Of a DNA stretch of 64,000 nucleotides, positions 48,269 through 58,356 are shown one piece after another. The notes beneath the pieces are model-generated. The model ran no database searches, was not told where the DNA came from, and saw only the letters and a list, made by a program, of their open reading frames with translations. Made by a program: the position numbers and the translations under genes. How positions within the stretch are numbered: position 1 is the stretch's first letter; the number at the start of each line of letters is the position of its first letter. The DNA comes from Mytilinidion resinicola (taxonomy: Eukaryota; Ascomycota; Dothideomycetes; Mytilinidiales; Mytilinidiaceae): positions 1,469,886 to 1,533,885 of the forward strand of contig NW_022985437.1 in assembly GCF_010093595.1 (NCBI RefSeq). Direction: 5' to 3'.

Positions 48269-49951
48269 GGTGAAGCGATCAGCTGGCCTGGGTGCACAAT
48301 GGACAGGCACTTGGCGGAGCGCAGAATCAGCGCACCGGGCCTGTTTTGAAGGCGGACGTGTTCGTGATGGAGGAAGAATCTGGTGATAAGACCTGGCGTG
48401 CAGCTAAGTGCCTAGCTTGCAGTGCCGCTCACGCCGGATCAAGTCCGCCCTTGGAGAACGCATGGTGGATCCAGTGGCATCTCGCCAATTTTGAGGCGCT
48501 TTCGGGAGGCGACCAGGATCGGACACATGCTTGCTTCGAGCGTGCCCAGCGTGCAGCGAATCGTGTTAATACGTTGCAAGCTTCGTAGCTCAGCGAGCAC
48601 CTTTGCTTTTGCTTACCCGCCCTCCCCGCCCTCAGCATCCTCCGAGGCTGGAGACACGAAGCAGCACGCAAGTCATGTGCCTTGATCTGAGCTGCCTGAA
48701 TGATCAACGCCCCAGAGTCTGGGGCCTCGTCTCGCAACGCAGCGCGGGCTGCCGGAGGAGCAGGCACTGGGGCCCCAACCGCCGAGTTGAAGACGAAATA
48801 CTGGCGTCCTGGCTGCCACGTGGATTCGCTATCTGAATGATTCAAGTGCTGTGCATGGGGCGCTGGTCGACGGGTCTCCTGCACTCCTCCAGCCCCGAAC
48901 GGGCCAGGCTAGAAGTTGCAAAAATCTGAACGCCAGTGGACAGCAACCCGCGCCCAGTGAGTTGTGAGACCGCAGCAAGCCGACTTGCCTCTTCCCTGGA
49001 TGGGATTGTCCTCGGCCCGGTCCATTGTGCGGTCTAAATGTAACCTTGGCCCGCCATTGCGGCAAATCCGCTGCTTTGATGTGTGTAAAAACGTGGGCTG
49101 GGCTCGGTCAACACGTAAAAACCACAGCTGGTCCCGCTGCAATTCCCACGCCGCCTGAACTAGCAGGGCCTGCTCGGCTTGCCGCATGGGTGCAGGAGTG
49201 AGGCTGCTCACCGGCTGGCAGCCCGGCGGTCGCGCCATTCGGTCGTCTCTCAACAAACGGACCGTAGATAGAGAAGTATCAAACTGAAAGGTCAGTGGAC
49301 ACAAAGAGGCAGACTACGGAAGCGGCAGCTAAGGCCATAGTCCCGATGATGCCATGGTCGGCCTTGATAGGGCTTCAACGGCGCTCAAGCACGCCATATG
49401 CAGGGTGTTTGTAGCAATTCGGTTGGCGAGTGATGCAACACGAAGGCCGCTGAGCTGGGATGAGGCCGGAGGCTGCACGGCAAGCCGTGACAAAGAAAGC
49501 TTGCTCGTGCCCGTTGGCCTGGAGCGCTCCCAGCTTATTGAGGACACAAGGATGGCGCTCTGGGAAAACCGATGTTGATCTGATGCCACAGCCGGAACTG
49601 ACGTTCAGACGAGAACACCCTAGGCCGGCTCGAGTTAGCGTAGCCGTCCGGGATCACCGCTACGCACATGCCGCACATCTGGTCACGATCACCGCTAAAC
49701 CACCCATGGCTGCTGATGTTTACTCATCGTCTTCAATGAACCCTGACAATGTCCACTCTTGAGGAACCATTGGACAGCGGAGCGCAAGGACTCCAGAGTA
49801 TAGGACGTGGACGTGTCTTTGACGCGAATATATATCAGGTCGTAGGTGCCTGCAAAACAGCATTCTTAGCTCTATGTATTGGTATCGTAGCCTATGAAAG
49901 GAGAAACAACTGAAGAATTTCGCAGGCTTCGCCCCGTGTCGACCGCGAGGC
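48269..49951. other. Intergenic, 1.7 kb, bZIP promoter
   Basis: Lies between the bZIP start (minus) and the end of the second F-box gene (minus). Regulators of this kind often have long promoters. CACGTG at 48819-48824. No gene identified. Confidence 0.5.
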
Positions 49952-51172
49952 TCAGTCTCTCGGTAGCCGAGAGGTCGACGCCAGACGAAGTACACTGTAT
50001 CTCTTGTTCAGCTCTTCTGGACACCGAAACTCGACATGAAATGGAACATCCGTCATCGTCTCGTCTGGTTCAGGAGCCCCTTCCTGGAACCTCAGCCGCC
50101 TGCAGTCTGAATATCTAGTAAAATTATCGAACAGCGACGGGATCTGGTTGGCCATGGCTCGATCCTGTGAGCCCGTCTGTTTCTCCATCGCGAGCTGGAC
50201 CTTGTAGGCCGAATCCCTCTGCAACGCATGCTCCTTCTCATTCACGTCCTTCCACTCATCAGATGGGAAATTCGGGGTGAACCTTTGAACTGCGCTGTCT
50301 TTCCCCAACCACGTTTGGAGGGACTTGTCTCGAATGTAGTTTTTCGACTCGGGGTTGGCAGGATCCTGAACGCACCACTGCTGCCAGAAAATGGAGGGGC
50401 CTTCATGAAGGATATACCACGTCATCCAGGAGTTCCCTCGCCGCAGAAGTCGCTGCCCATCTATGCCATGTCCCCAATCAAAGATCCACGGAATGTAGTC
50501 CTCGATATTATTGGTGGACAGAGACATCCGAAAGACTGACGACAAGAGCAAGAACATCAGCTTATAGTCTTTGGCAGAGCTCTCCGGCAGAGACTCGATG
50601 TACACCAATCGTCTCTCCAATGCATGGCGCTCGCGAGCTTCAGTAAGCACAAATCTGAAGCGCGTAGGGCTGAATAATGCCAAGCCTAGCTCTTTCGTTG
50701 AGAGTCCGAGGGCGCTCGGCTTCAGTTTGTAGGCCTCCTGAGATATGGCTGATAGCTTTTGCAGCACATGCCATCCATTCACAACTCTTGTCCGCAACTC
50801 ATCCCCCCATGGATCTTCAGCTGGTATGCCATATCTAGTGTTTCCCCAATCGTGCGCAAATCTGTGCCTGTCAACTAGAATTGCGGCTAGTTGCTGTGGG
50901 ATCAATCCTTTGAGCCATGCCAATGTATAATTTCCTTCTAGCGGGCGGTTCAGGAGGCGTACTGCGTTGGGGAAAGTTCGACGCGCTACGGACGGGCCGA
51001 TTGTCGTGATGTATGCGAGTATGATAGTATAGAGTCTGCGGTTCGTGAGACAGAAAGACAGTATGTCGTCGATTTGGCATTGCGAGAGAATCAGGATGAC
51101 AACGTCGTCAGGGAGCCGGTCAATACCGGAAGGGCCAGATTTGGGGGCATTGCGGGCCCATGATGACACCAT
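49952..51172 (-). CDS. F-box protein
   Basis: Intronless, 406 aa from the ATG at 51172 (the frame continues upstream only to a GTG). An F-box lies at residues about 17-60: IDRLPDDVVILILSQC... FCLTNRRLYTIILAYI. The remainder is a single alpha-rich region without leucine-rich or WD40 repeats, as in many mould F-box proteins of unknown target. It is expected to bind Skp1 and recruit a substrate to an SCF ligase. A TCACGTG at 51302-51308 lies 130 bp upstream. Confidence 0.88.
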   Translation of the reverse strand: MVSSWARNAPKSGPSGIDRLPDDVVILILSQCQIDDILSFCLTNRRLYTIILAYITTIGPSVARRTFPNAVRLLNRPLEGNYTLAWLKGLIPQQLAAILVDRHRFAHDWGNTRYGIPAEDPWGDELRTRVVNGWHVLQKLSAISQEAYKLKPSALGLSTKELGLALFSPTRFRFVLTEARERHALERRLVYIESLPESSAKDYKLMFLLLSSVFRMSLSTNNIEDYIPWIFDWGHGIDGQRLLRRGNSWMTWYILHEGPSIFWQQWCVQDPANPESKNYIRDKSLQTWLGKDSAVQRFTPNFPSDEWKDVNEKEHALQRDSAYKVQLAMEKQTGSQDRAMANQIPSLFDNFTRYSDCRRLRFQEGAPEPDETMTDVPFHVEFRCPEELNKRYSVLRLASTSRLPRD

Positions 51173-51589
51173 TGTCCCCACGTCCTGTCATGAAGCGTTG
51201 CAGCTCTACGAGACAGCGCAAAGACGTTGGGGGTTAAAGACGGTGTTTTGGCGATTGGATTGCTGGGGTCCGGCCCTACTTCGTACTCCGAGCCGCGACC
51301 GTCACGTGCGCCAAGCGATGTTGATAATCGGGATCGATATCCACCCGCTCACCGCTCTAGCAGGGATCAGCCCTGCAGGGACTCACCACCAATCGCACGT
51401 CTCTCTAGCATTTCAGTGAATGTCACAACCACACCCTAACATTCACACTTCAATCCTCACGTGACCCTCCTACTGGTTTCTATTCACATGGTCACCAAGA
51501 AGTACTGAGTGGCCTTCCTCGCATTTATCCTCCGCAAGCCCACACACTAGACTCTCATTGAACAGCACACGACCCCGCTAAACATCCCC
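51173..51589. promoter_or_regulatory. Bidirectional promoter, F-box gene / DOM34
   Basis: 417 bp between two divergent start codons. Contains TCACGTG (51302-51308) nearer the F-box gene and the octamer TCACGTGA (51457-51464) nearer DOM34. Confidence 0.6.
51457..51464. promoter_or_regulatory. TCACGTGA octamer upstream of DOM34
   Basis: Full palindromic octamer 126 bp before the DOM34 ATG. Confidence 0.5.
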
Positions 51590-52911
51590 ATGAGGCTCCT
51601 CAAGCAACAGATCGACAAGAAAGATGGTTCAGGTTTCGCAGTACTTCTCCCGGAGGAGCCAGAGGACATGGTATGCACCCATCGCCTCCACCGTTCTATC
51701 TCATAGACTCCAAACTGACTTCGTCTCAAGTGGCACGCCTACAACCTCATCCAACCCAATGACTTGCTCCGCGCCCGCGCAATGCGCCGGATAACCAAAG
51801 AATCTGAGTCCGGCTCCGTCACTTCGGTGCGCGTGCCCATAGACCTAACTATCATGGTCAGCTCGACCGACTTCGACGTCGGCTCCGGGCAGCTGCATGT
51901 CGCCGGCAAGGTGTCCGCCGAGAACGAGCACGTCAAGCTAGGGAGCTTCCATACACTAGACCTGGAGCTACAGCGGAAGTTCACCCTAGAGAAGGCAGAG
52001 GGGTGGGATAGCGTTGCGGTGGAGATGCTGAAGGAGGCCGTGGACACGAGCAAAAGGGCACAGGTCTATGCTGTAGTGATGCAAGAAGGATTGGCCAACG
52101 TGTGTTTAATCACCGAACATCAAACTATACTACGGCAGAAAGTGGAGGTGGCGATCCCCAGGAAACGAAAGGGGGGCATCGATGGTCATGACAAGGTAAG
52201 CTCAGATGTGTTTCTACCCGAGTGACTAAGAGTAACGAAAGTCCTCATTAGGGTCTCGACAGATTCTTCACCACTCTCCTGAGAACGCTCCTGAACCATA
52301 TCGACCTCCCATCTCAAACACCACCATACACACCTGTCCTACTCGCCTCGCCAGGGTTCCTCGCCTCCGCCTTTCAAACATATATTAAAACCATCGCAAC
52401 CGCAACAACTAATAAGCCGCTTCTCGCCCTCCTACCTTCTATCCTCATCGCACACTCCTCTTCAGGGCATCAGCACGCATTGACAGAAGTCCTGTCATCG
52501 CCTGCAGTACTAGCTAAGCTAGCCGACACCAAGTATGCGCGTGAAACAGCACTGATGGACAAGTTCTTTGAGCTCCTAAGAAAAGACGACGGGAGGGCGT
52601 GGTATGGGCCGAAAGAAGTGGAGCAAGCAGTTGAAAAAGGGGCTGTGGGCCGCGGAGGAGGCGTTTTACTAATATCGAATGCGTTATTTAGAGCGCAGAA
52701 CGTGGCTGAGAGGAAACGATGGGTAAGTCTTGTAGATCGCGTTAGGGATGTTGAAGGCGGTGAGGTGCGTGTACTGAGCTCGTTGCATGAGAGCGGGAAG
52801 AGGCTGGAAAGCTTGGGGAATGTGGCTGCTATCTTGACGTTCCCACTAGAGGATCTTGATGAAGATGACGAAGAGGACGGAGCCAGAGCGGAAGGTGAGA
52901 TGGAGTTTTAG
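51590..52911 (+). CDS. DOM34: Ribosome rescue factor Dom34/Pelota
   Basis: Paralogue of eRF1 that, with Hbs1, splits stalled ribosomes in no-go and nonstop decay. Exons 51590-51670, 51731-52195 and 52252-52911; 401 aa (yeast 386). Introns 60 and 56 bp. The three domains are seen in order: N-terminal Sm-like domain (MRLLKQQIDKKDGSG..LLPEEPEDMWHAYNLI), central domain (RAQVYAVVMQEGLANVCLI, then IPRKRKGG), and C-terminal domain ending in ALFRAQNVAERKRWVSLVDRV and an acidic tail. As expected, it lacks the eRF1 GGQ loop. Shares its promoter region with the divergent F-box gene. Confidence 0.97.
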
Positions 52912-53271
52912 GAAGCATGTTGTTGATGCGATATGCAAATAGTTATTTAGCCAATCTGATGCATCAAGGCTAGAAGGAGCTATGTACCCAATACCTGCAT
53001 CTTACCATCCTGCCAATTCTATACTGAGAAGGGCGCTGAGGGTACCGTGAGGGCAATAGCGAACTACGAACAAGACTAATTCCACAAATGTGACATGCCC
53101 AACCCGTCCATCCTCGAAGGTGTGTATTAGTTTGCCTTCCCTTGAATTCGATGTCAAACTCTACCATCCTCCCGCAGCCTCAAGTCGTTTTGCTGATGGC
53201 TTCGCCGCCTCCGCTCGAAGGCCTCTAGCTCTATCTAATGCCAGAGGCTCATAACCAGGCTTTCAACCAAG
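52912..53271. other. Intergenic between convergent genes
   Basis: 360 bp separating the 3' ends of DOM34 and the unrecognised nuclear protein gene. Nothing seen. Confidence 0.5.
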
Positions 53272-54963
53272 TTATGTGGAGAAAGACGCATCATCATCTA
53301 AGAAAGAGAAAACATCCTGAGTTGATATGCCCAGTTCTTTGAGCGATGGATCTAGGCGAATGTTCTCGGACATGGATAGCGAAGGAAAACGGTCTTGATG
53401 AAGCACTGGAGGTGCCTTGTCCTGGTGATTGGCTACTGATAGAGCCGGTCGAGGAGGAGGTGGCATTGAAAAGTTGACGCTGTAGCTCTGCTCGCGAGAA
53501 TGTTCCTTATTTGGGAGTATTTTCTTGTCCTGAGATCCTAGTTCCTCCAAGTCTTCGGCGGAGAAGTCGAGGTCCTGGGTGCAAAAGCTGAAACCAAAGC
53601 TCTTCGTGGGTGAGTTCATGGGGAACGCTACTGTGTCTGCTGACAACTCCCGGGCAATCTGCGTCGAACTGGCTAGGAAGTCGCCCCAACAGTCCATATC
53701 AACAGCGAGATCTGGATCTCTGGGGGTGGAAGAGGGCAGTGATTTGCATGCCCGCGGAGTCGGCTTTTTGAGTACATCCAACCATTTTGGGGTATTACAG
53801 AGATTCTTCGCAGCGTTATCTTCGAGAGGGCGTCTAAATTCAGGTGCTACCCCATAGAGTGGTTGCGTCTTGGTAGGGGAAGAGCCCGTAATCACCTTGA
53901 CGGGGAACTGCGTCCGAGTATAGGTATACTGATCCTCGTTCTTGTATCGCGCTGCAAACGGAATCCGAGTTAGAAATGTCTTCGTACCCTGTAAGCAGCC
54001 ATCCAGGAATACACAGTCCAGCCGTTCCTTCTTGATCTCAACAACCCGCACACGACTACCTCTAGACAATTGACTGCTAGAATCAAAGTCCCGTAGAAGG
54101 GCAACGGTACAACCGCCTTTCAACCGAAGCCTGTGCAATGGTAGTTCTGGATGTTTTAATTTGTACAGCAACGCCGGGCTCGGGTCCCAATTGGCTCTGT
54201 TGGTAGATGAATCTTCCGACAACATCTCAACCAATGGTCCAGGCAGCGCTTCAAGCAGCTTTTCGATCGTGTTGTCTATTGGACCGTGCAAACGGACGAA
54301 TGCAGACGCCTTCGGTGTATGGGATGTACTACTTCGCGGTGTCTGCAGAATGGCTCCCGGCGAAGATGGTCGAGGCTCGTTGGTATTGAGTTTAGGCTCC
54401 TGGATGAAATCCATGAAAGTCTGATCATCCAAATCCCAAGGTTCTGAAGAGGCTTGTTTCTCTAGCTCCAACAAGGCTTCATCATCGATGCCTTCTAGTG
54501 TGCGGACGCTGGCTGAGTTCGGCAGCTCCCCCTGGGCTTTCCCATCAAAACTTAAATCCTCATCCACGTCCCACGGTTCATCCTCAGATTCATCCATTAG
54601 CGCCTCGATCGTGTCGATTTCGACTTCCTTCTCCGGGACAGCCAATCTTCCACACCGCAAAAACGTCTCCATTCCCGTCTTTAACCTCTTCTGAGTGTGA
54701 TTGTATCCGGCCAGTTGGGTCGCTTTTCCTATTCCTAGCCGTTTCCTTGCTTGCCGTTCTTTTTCGTCTTTCTCTGCCTTCTTCTGTTTCGCTAATTTCT
54801 TTCGGGTTTCCTGTTCTTTGAGTCGCTCTGCCCGCTCTTGCTCAATTGCGGCACGTTCGATCTGTTTGAGCTCGCGATCCGAGAGTTGTGGGCCTCTTTT
54901 CTTAAAGATGGCTTTGACCTGTTTCGCTGTTTGAGGGCGAACACGATCAGACAAGACTGCCAT
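53272..54963 (-). CDS. Unrecognised nuclear-type protein with a Pif1/Helitron-2B-like domain
   Basis: Intronless, 563 aa, not recognised as a known gene. Residues 20-80 are a highly charged helix (Lys/Arg/Glu-rich, coiled coil). Residues 110-190 are acidic, with two matching segments around EPWDVDEDLSF and EPWDLDDQTFM. Residues about 270-336 (DNA 53956-54156) carry LPLHRLRLKGG, VALLRDFDSSSQL, GSRVRVV and a C-terminal RIPF. This order strongly recalls the 2B/SH3-like segment at the end of Pif1 and Helitron helicases (LxLKxGxxVxLLRN...L.NG.R..V...G...RIP). No Walker A or B motif exists anywhere in the protein. The rest is Ser/Pro-rich and disordered, with candidate SP/TP sites. The domain comparison is from memory and is inference. 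Confidence 0.75.
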   Translation of the reverse strand: MAVLSDRVRPQTAKQVKAIFKKRGPQLSDRELKQIERAAIEQERAERLKEQETRKKLAKQKKAEKDEKERQARKRLGIGKATQLAGYNHTQKRLKTGMETFLRCGRLAVPEKEVEIDTIEALMDESEDEPWDVDEDLSFDGKAQGELPNSASVRTLEGIDDEALLELEKQASSEPWDLDDQTFMDFIQEPKLNTNEPRPSSPGAILQTPRSSTSHTPKASAFVRLHGPIDNTIEKLLEALPGPLVEMLSEDSSTNRANWDPSPALLYKLKHPELPLHRLRLKGGCTVALLRDFDSSSQLSRGSRVRVVEIKKERLDCVFLDGCLQGTKTFLTRIPFAARYKNEDQYTYTRTQFPVKVITGSSPTKTQPLYGVAPEFRRPLEDNAAKNLCNTPKWLDVLKKPTPRACKSLPSSTPRDPDLAVDMDCWGDFLASSTQIARELSADTVAFPMNSPTKSFGFSFCTQDLDFSAEDLEELGSQDKKILPNKEHSREQSYSVNFSMPPPPRPALSVANHQDKAPPVLHQDRFPSLSMSENIRLDPSLKELGISTQDVFSFLDDDASFST

Positions 54964-55249
54964 TGACGCAAAGTTCTAGCAGAGCATCAAGAATGATGGA
55001 TTCCAAAAAGGCGCTGTAGAGAAAAGGTCTCTGTTGATGGAATTGTTGTGTTGTAGGTGGTTGTGGATTGTGAATGAGAGGTGTCGTGGGGTTGCTGGGT
55101 AAAGTGCCTAAGTAGGCAACGGCCTTTGTACGCGAAAGCGTTGCGTCTTCACGTGATCATCTTGACAGTTCTGCCTAATCAATTCACTCACTTCCCCACC
55201 TCGACTCCACCATCATCTACATTTCGAGTCACCGGGATATATAGCGAAG
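54964..55249. promoter_or_regulatory. Bidirectional promoter of the nuclear-type protein and UCH genes
   Basis: 286 bp between divergent start codons, with TCACGTGA at 55149-55156 (94 bp from the UCH ATG, 186 bp from the other). Confidence 0.6.
55149..55156. promoter_or_regulatory. TCACGTGA octamer in the UCH promoter
   Basis: Full palindromic octamer, continuous with TCATC on its right. Confidence 0.5.
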
Positions 55250-56189
55250 ATGGCTACAGCTCCAGAGCCCACTCCCAGAAAGCAGTATCGAAAGTACTTC
55301 ATTCCTCTCGAATCCAATCCGGACGTCTTCACGGAGCTCATCCACGAACTCGGAGTATCTCCTACTCTATGCTTTCAAGATGTCCTCTCCCTAGACGATG
55401 AAGAGCTCCTAACATTCGTACCTCGCCCTGCACTTGCGTTGGTTCTCTTGTTTTCAAGCTCGAGCACCTACGAAACACACGTAGCGGCGGACGAGGCTGC
55501 GCGACAAGGCTATACAGGCAGTGGCGATGACGAAGATGTGATTTGGTTTAAGCAGACGATATATAACGCCTGTGGGCTTTATGGTATCTTGCATGCGGTC
55601 TGCAATGGAGATGCACGTAAGCATATAGGTATGTGTGTTTCTCGAGATGAGTTTGAAACCAAAGACCGCACATGAACGGCCCACGAGTCCTACGGGCTCA
55701 GCTTGATTGCTACCTTTCCCTCGACTGCATAGCTGTAGTGTAAAAGGCTGCCTAGGAGTTAAGAATTGGTGTTTTAGATACTGTTCTTGAAGCCATACTT
55801 CTAACCTTATGTTAGCACCCAACTCGACGCTTTCAAATCTGTTGGCAAAAGGCGTGCCACTTGAGCCAGAGGCCCGAGGCAGAGTCCTAGAAGCCAGCGC
55901 TGAGCTAGAATCTGCATACAGAGTAGTGGCGCAGAAGGGAGATACGGAGCCACCCGAGAATCCGGAGGATGTAGTGGACTTTCATTACGTCTGCTTCGTC
56001 AAGTCGCACGAGAACAACCGTCTCTATGAGCTGGACGGAGACAAGAAGGGGCCTATTGACCGGGGTGCTATCAATGAGGACCAGGACATGCTTTCGCAAG
56101 CAGCGTTGGAACCGATACGAGAGTACATTGATCGCGAAAACGGCAGAAGCATCAACTTCAGTCTTATAGCCTTAGTACCCGCAGGGTAG
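55250..56189 (+). CDS. YUH1: Ubiquitin carboxyl-terminal hydrolase, UCH (C12) family
   Basis: Thiol protease that removes small adducts from the ubiquitin (and often Nedd8/Rub1) C-terminus. Exons 55250-55628 and 55816-56189 (intron 187 bp) give 250 aa, near yeast Yuh1 (236). The catalytic set is complete: Gln102 and Cys108 in KQTIYNACGLYG, His183 in DFHYVCFV, Asp200 in LYELDGDKKGP. Residues 75-95 form a loop with TGSGDDED before the active site. The exon join KHI to APNSTLSNLLAKGV keeps frame. The gene is divergent from the gene for the unrecognised nuclear protein. Confidence 0.96.
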
Positions 56190-56843
56190 GTCCCAGGCTG
56201 TTCGAGACAGGCAGAAAGCACATGCATGTAGGTACGCTTGGAGTCACACTCTTTGTAGAATTCTCCAAAGAGCAAGAAGTGTGAACTATGAAGGACCTTG
56301 GTTTGTCTTGCAACATGTGCACATATGCCACCAGGGCACGATGAAGCGGCCATACAACCCGACCCTCCGCAAGACGCGGAGAATGAGGTTGCTCTTCGAT
56401 GAAGAACTTGTATATGCAGTCTCCCTGAGGAGGAAGTGGCGCGCTTGTGCGGTTGCGTTTGAGTCGACTTGGACGACTATGAGAGAAACTACTTTCATTA
56501 TGATGTAAGCAGTAGCGGATACGATTCCGCCTGGAGGAGCTTCACAGAGTGAAGTCCGTGGCCTCTTTGTGTTGAGCTCTGGCTTGCTGGACGCCAGTTG
56601 TTGGAGCAGCAGCAAACCGTGGCCAGGTGAAGAAATCCCTAAACACGTGAGGTCCGCTAAGGCGGAAGAGGCTAGTGGCTTGGCGTCATTTTTAGCCTCA
56701 TCTGCCGCACCTCCTCGAGCTTCGACCAACAACCCTCGACCGTCCCCATCACCTCCCTTTCTTCAACTCATCACGCGCTTCACGTACCTTCGCTCGCGCT
56801 TTGCCATCTGAAATCAACCTCGTCGCTACGCCACGTCGTCAAA
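56190..56843. other. Intergenic, promoter of BuGZ-like gene
   Basis: 654 bp; CACGTGA at 56644-56650 lies 194 bp before the next ATG. A pyrimidine-rich stretch (CCTCC, TTCTTC) precedes the start. No gene. Confidence 0.55.
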
Positions 56844-58356
56844 ATGGTCAAGAAGAAGCGCAACCACCCCGATCTCCAAGACAAGCTTGACCGTCCATGG
56901 TGCTACTATTGTGAGCGTGATTTCGACGACCTCAAGATCTTGATCTCCCACCAAAAGGCTAAGCACTTCAAGTGCGAGCGCTGCGGCCGTAGGCTCAACA
57001 CGGCTGGAGGTACATGCTTCTCTGTTGGCCTTGACTTCCCTTCGCTCGCTGTCGCATTGGACGTCGCTAACAATGTCATCAGGACTGGCTGTCCACTTGA
57101 ACCAGGTCCATAAGGAAACCCTCACTAGCGTCGAAAATGCGCTTCCCACTCGCCAAGGCCTCGAGGTCGAGATATTCGGGATGGAGGGCATTCCCGAAGA
57201 AGTTGTCAATGCTCACCAATTGACGGTGCAGCAGCAGCACTATGCTGATATCCAGAATCGCGCAGTTGCGACTGGAAATCCTCCAGGCGGCGGAGGTGTT
57301 CAGTCGAATGGCAGTGCACCCAAGAAGCCAAAAATCGAGGCTGCGGCGGACTTGAAGAAGCGGCTGGCTGAATTTAAGGCGCGCAAGGCGGCGTTGGAAG
57401 CCAGAGGAGGCACAAGCAGCGGAGATGTGACTCCGATGGACGCAGGACAAGGAACACAGAGCCCTGCTGTAGGCCATAGTCCAGCTGGATTTGTGAGTAG
57501 GCCTACAGCTCTTTTAATTTGAAGCTGACCGTTTTTCTAGCCGCCTGCGGGCTCGCCTCCATATGGAGCACCTCCACAGCATTTCTCAGGCCCTCCGGGC
57601 GCGCAGGCGAGCCCTCAGCCGGCATACTCTCCACCGTTTAGCCAGCACCAGTTCTCGCAGCCACCTCTGCAGCATGGCTTCCCGCCACAACCTCACTATG
57701 CTCCACAGGTATCGTTTCCACCCCAGCCTGGCTATGCCCCTTCTCCAGTTCAGCATTTTGGTGGGAACCCATATGGTCCCCCTGGACCACAGTCGTTCCC
57801 ACCTAGTGGTCCGCCTAGTGGTCCGTACCAGCAACAGTATCAAGGCGGGCCACCTCGTCAATTTGGTGCTGCGTCTCCGATGACCGATTTCAATGGTGGG
57901 CCGCCGCGTTATGCATCTCCTACTAACGGCATGTCCCATCAGAGACAGGGCAGTCTGCCTGCTCCACCTGGCCTACCCCAGAAACCAGTGTCCAACGTGC
58001 CGCACGTCAATTCGTACCAACTTCAACAAATGCACCAAGGACAAGCTCCACCCGGTGCTCCTGGTCAACAAGAACTAAAAGGTCTTCCAAGCTCTGCGTT
58101 CGACGAATCTGTCGATGAGCTTATCTCCGCCGCCGCCAGAAACGCTGAAGAATCGTCGAAGACAACGTCACTGAACACTGAGAAAAAAGCAAAGAAGGAC
58201 AAAGAAAAGAATATCAAGCTCATATACAACGATGAGACGGTTAGCCCCGAGGAGAAAATGGCAGCATTGCCCAGGTACGCATTCGTTCCAGATCACAAGG
58301 AGGTCATCATGCAAGATGCCCTCGAGGGTGCTCTCACGGGAACAGTGGGTGCGTAG
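56844..58356 (+). CDS. BuGZ/ZNF207-like C2H2 zinc-finger protein
   Basis: Exons 56844-57009, 57083-57492 and 57541-58356 (introns 73 and 48 bp) give 463 aa. Two C2H2 fingers lie at residues about 20-66: [18 protein letters not shown] with KAKH, then [22 protein letters not shown]. The N-terminus [23 protein letters not shown] is the ZNF207/BuGZ signature. The middle is Pro/Gly/Gln/Tyr-rich and disordered, and the C-terminus has an acidic Lys/Glu-rich helix. Vertebrate BuGZ binds Bub3 and microtubules and promotes spindle assembly; fungal homologues are little studied. No GLEBS-type motif was clearly seen, so Bub3 binding is unproven here. Confidence 0.9.
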
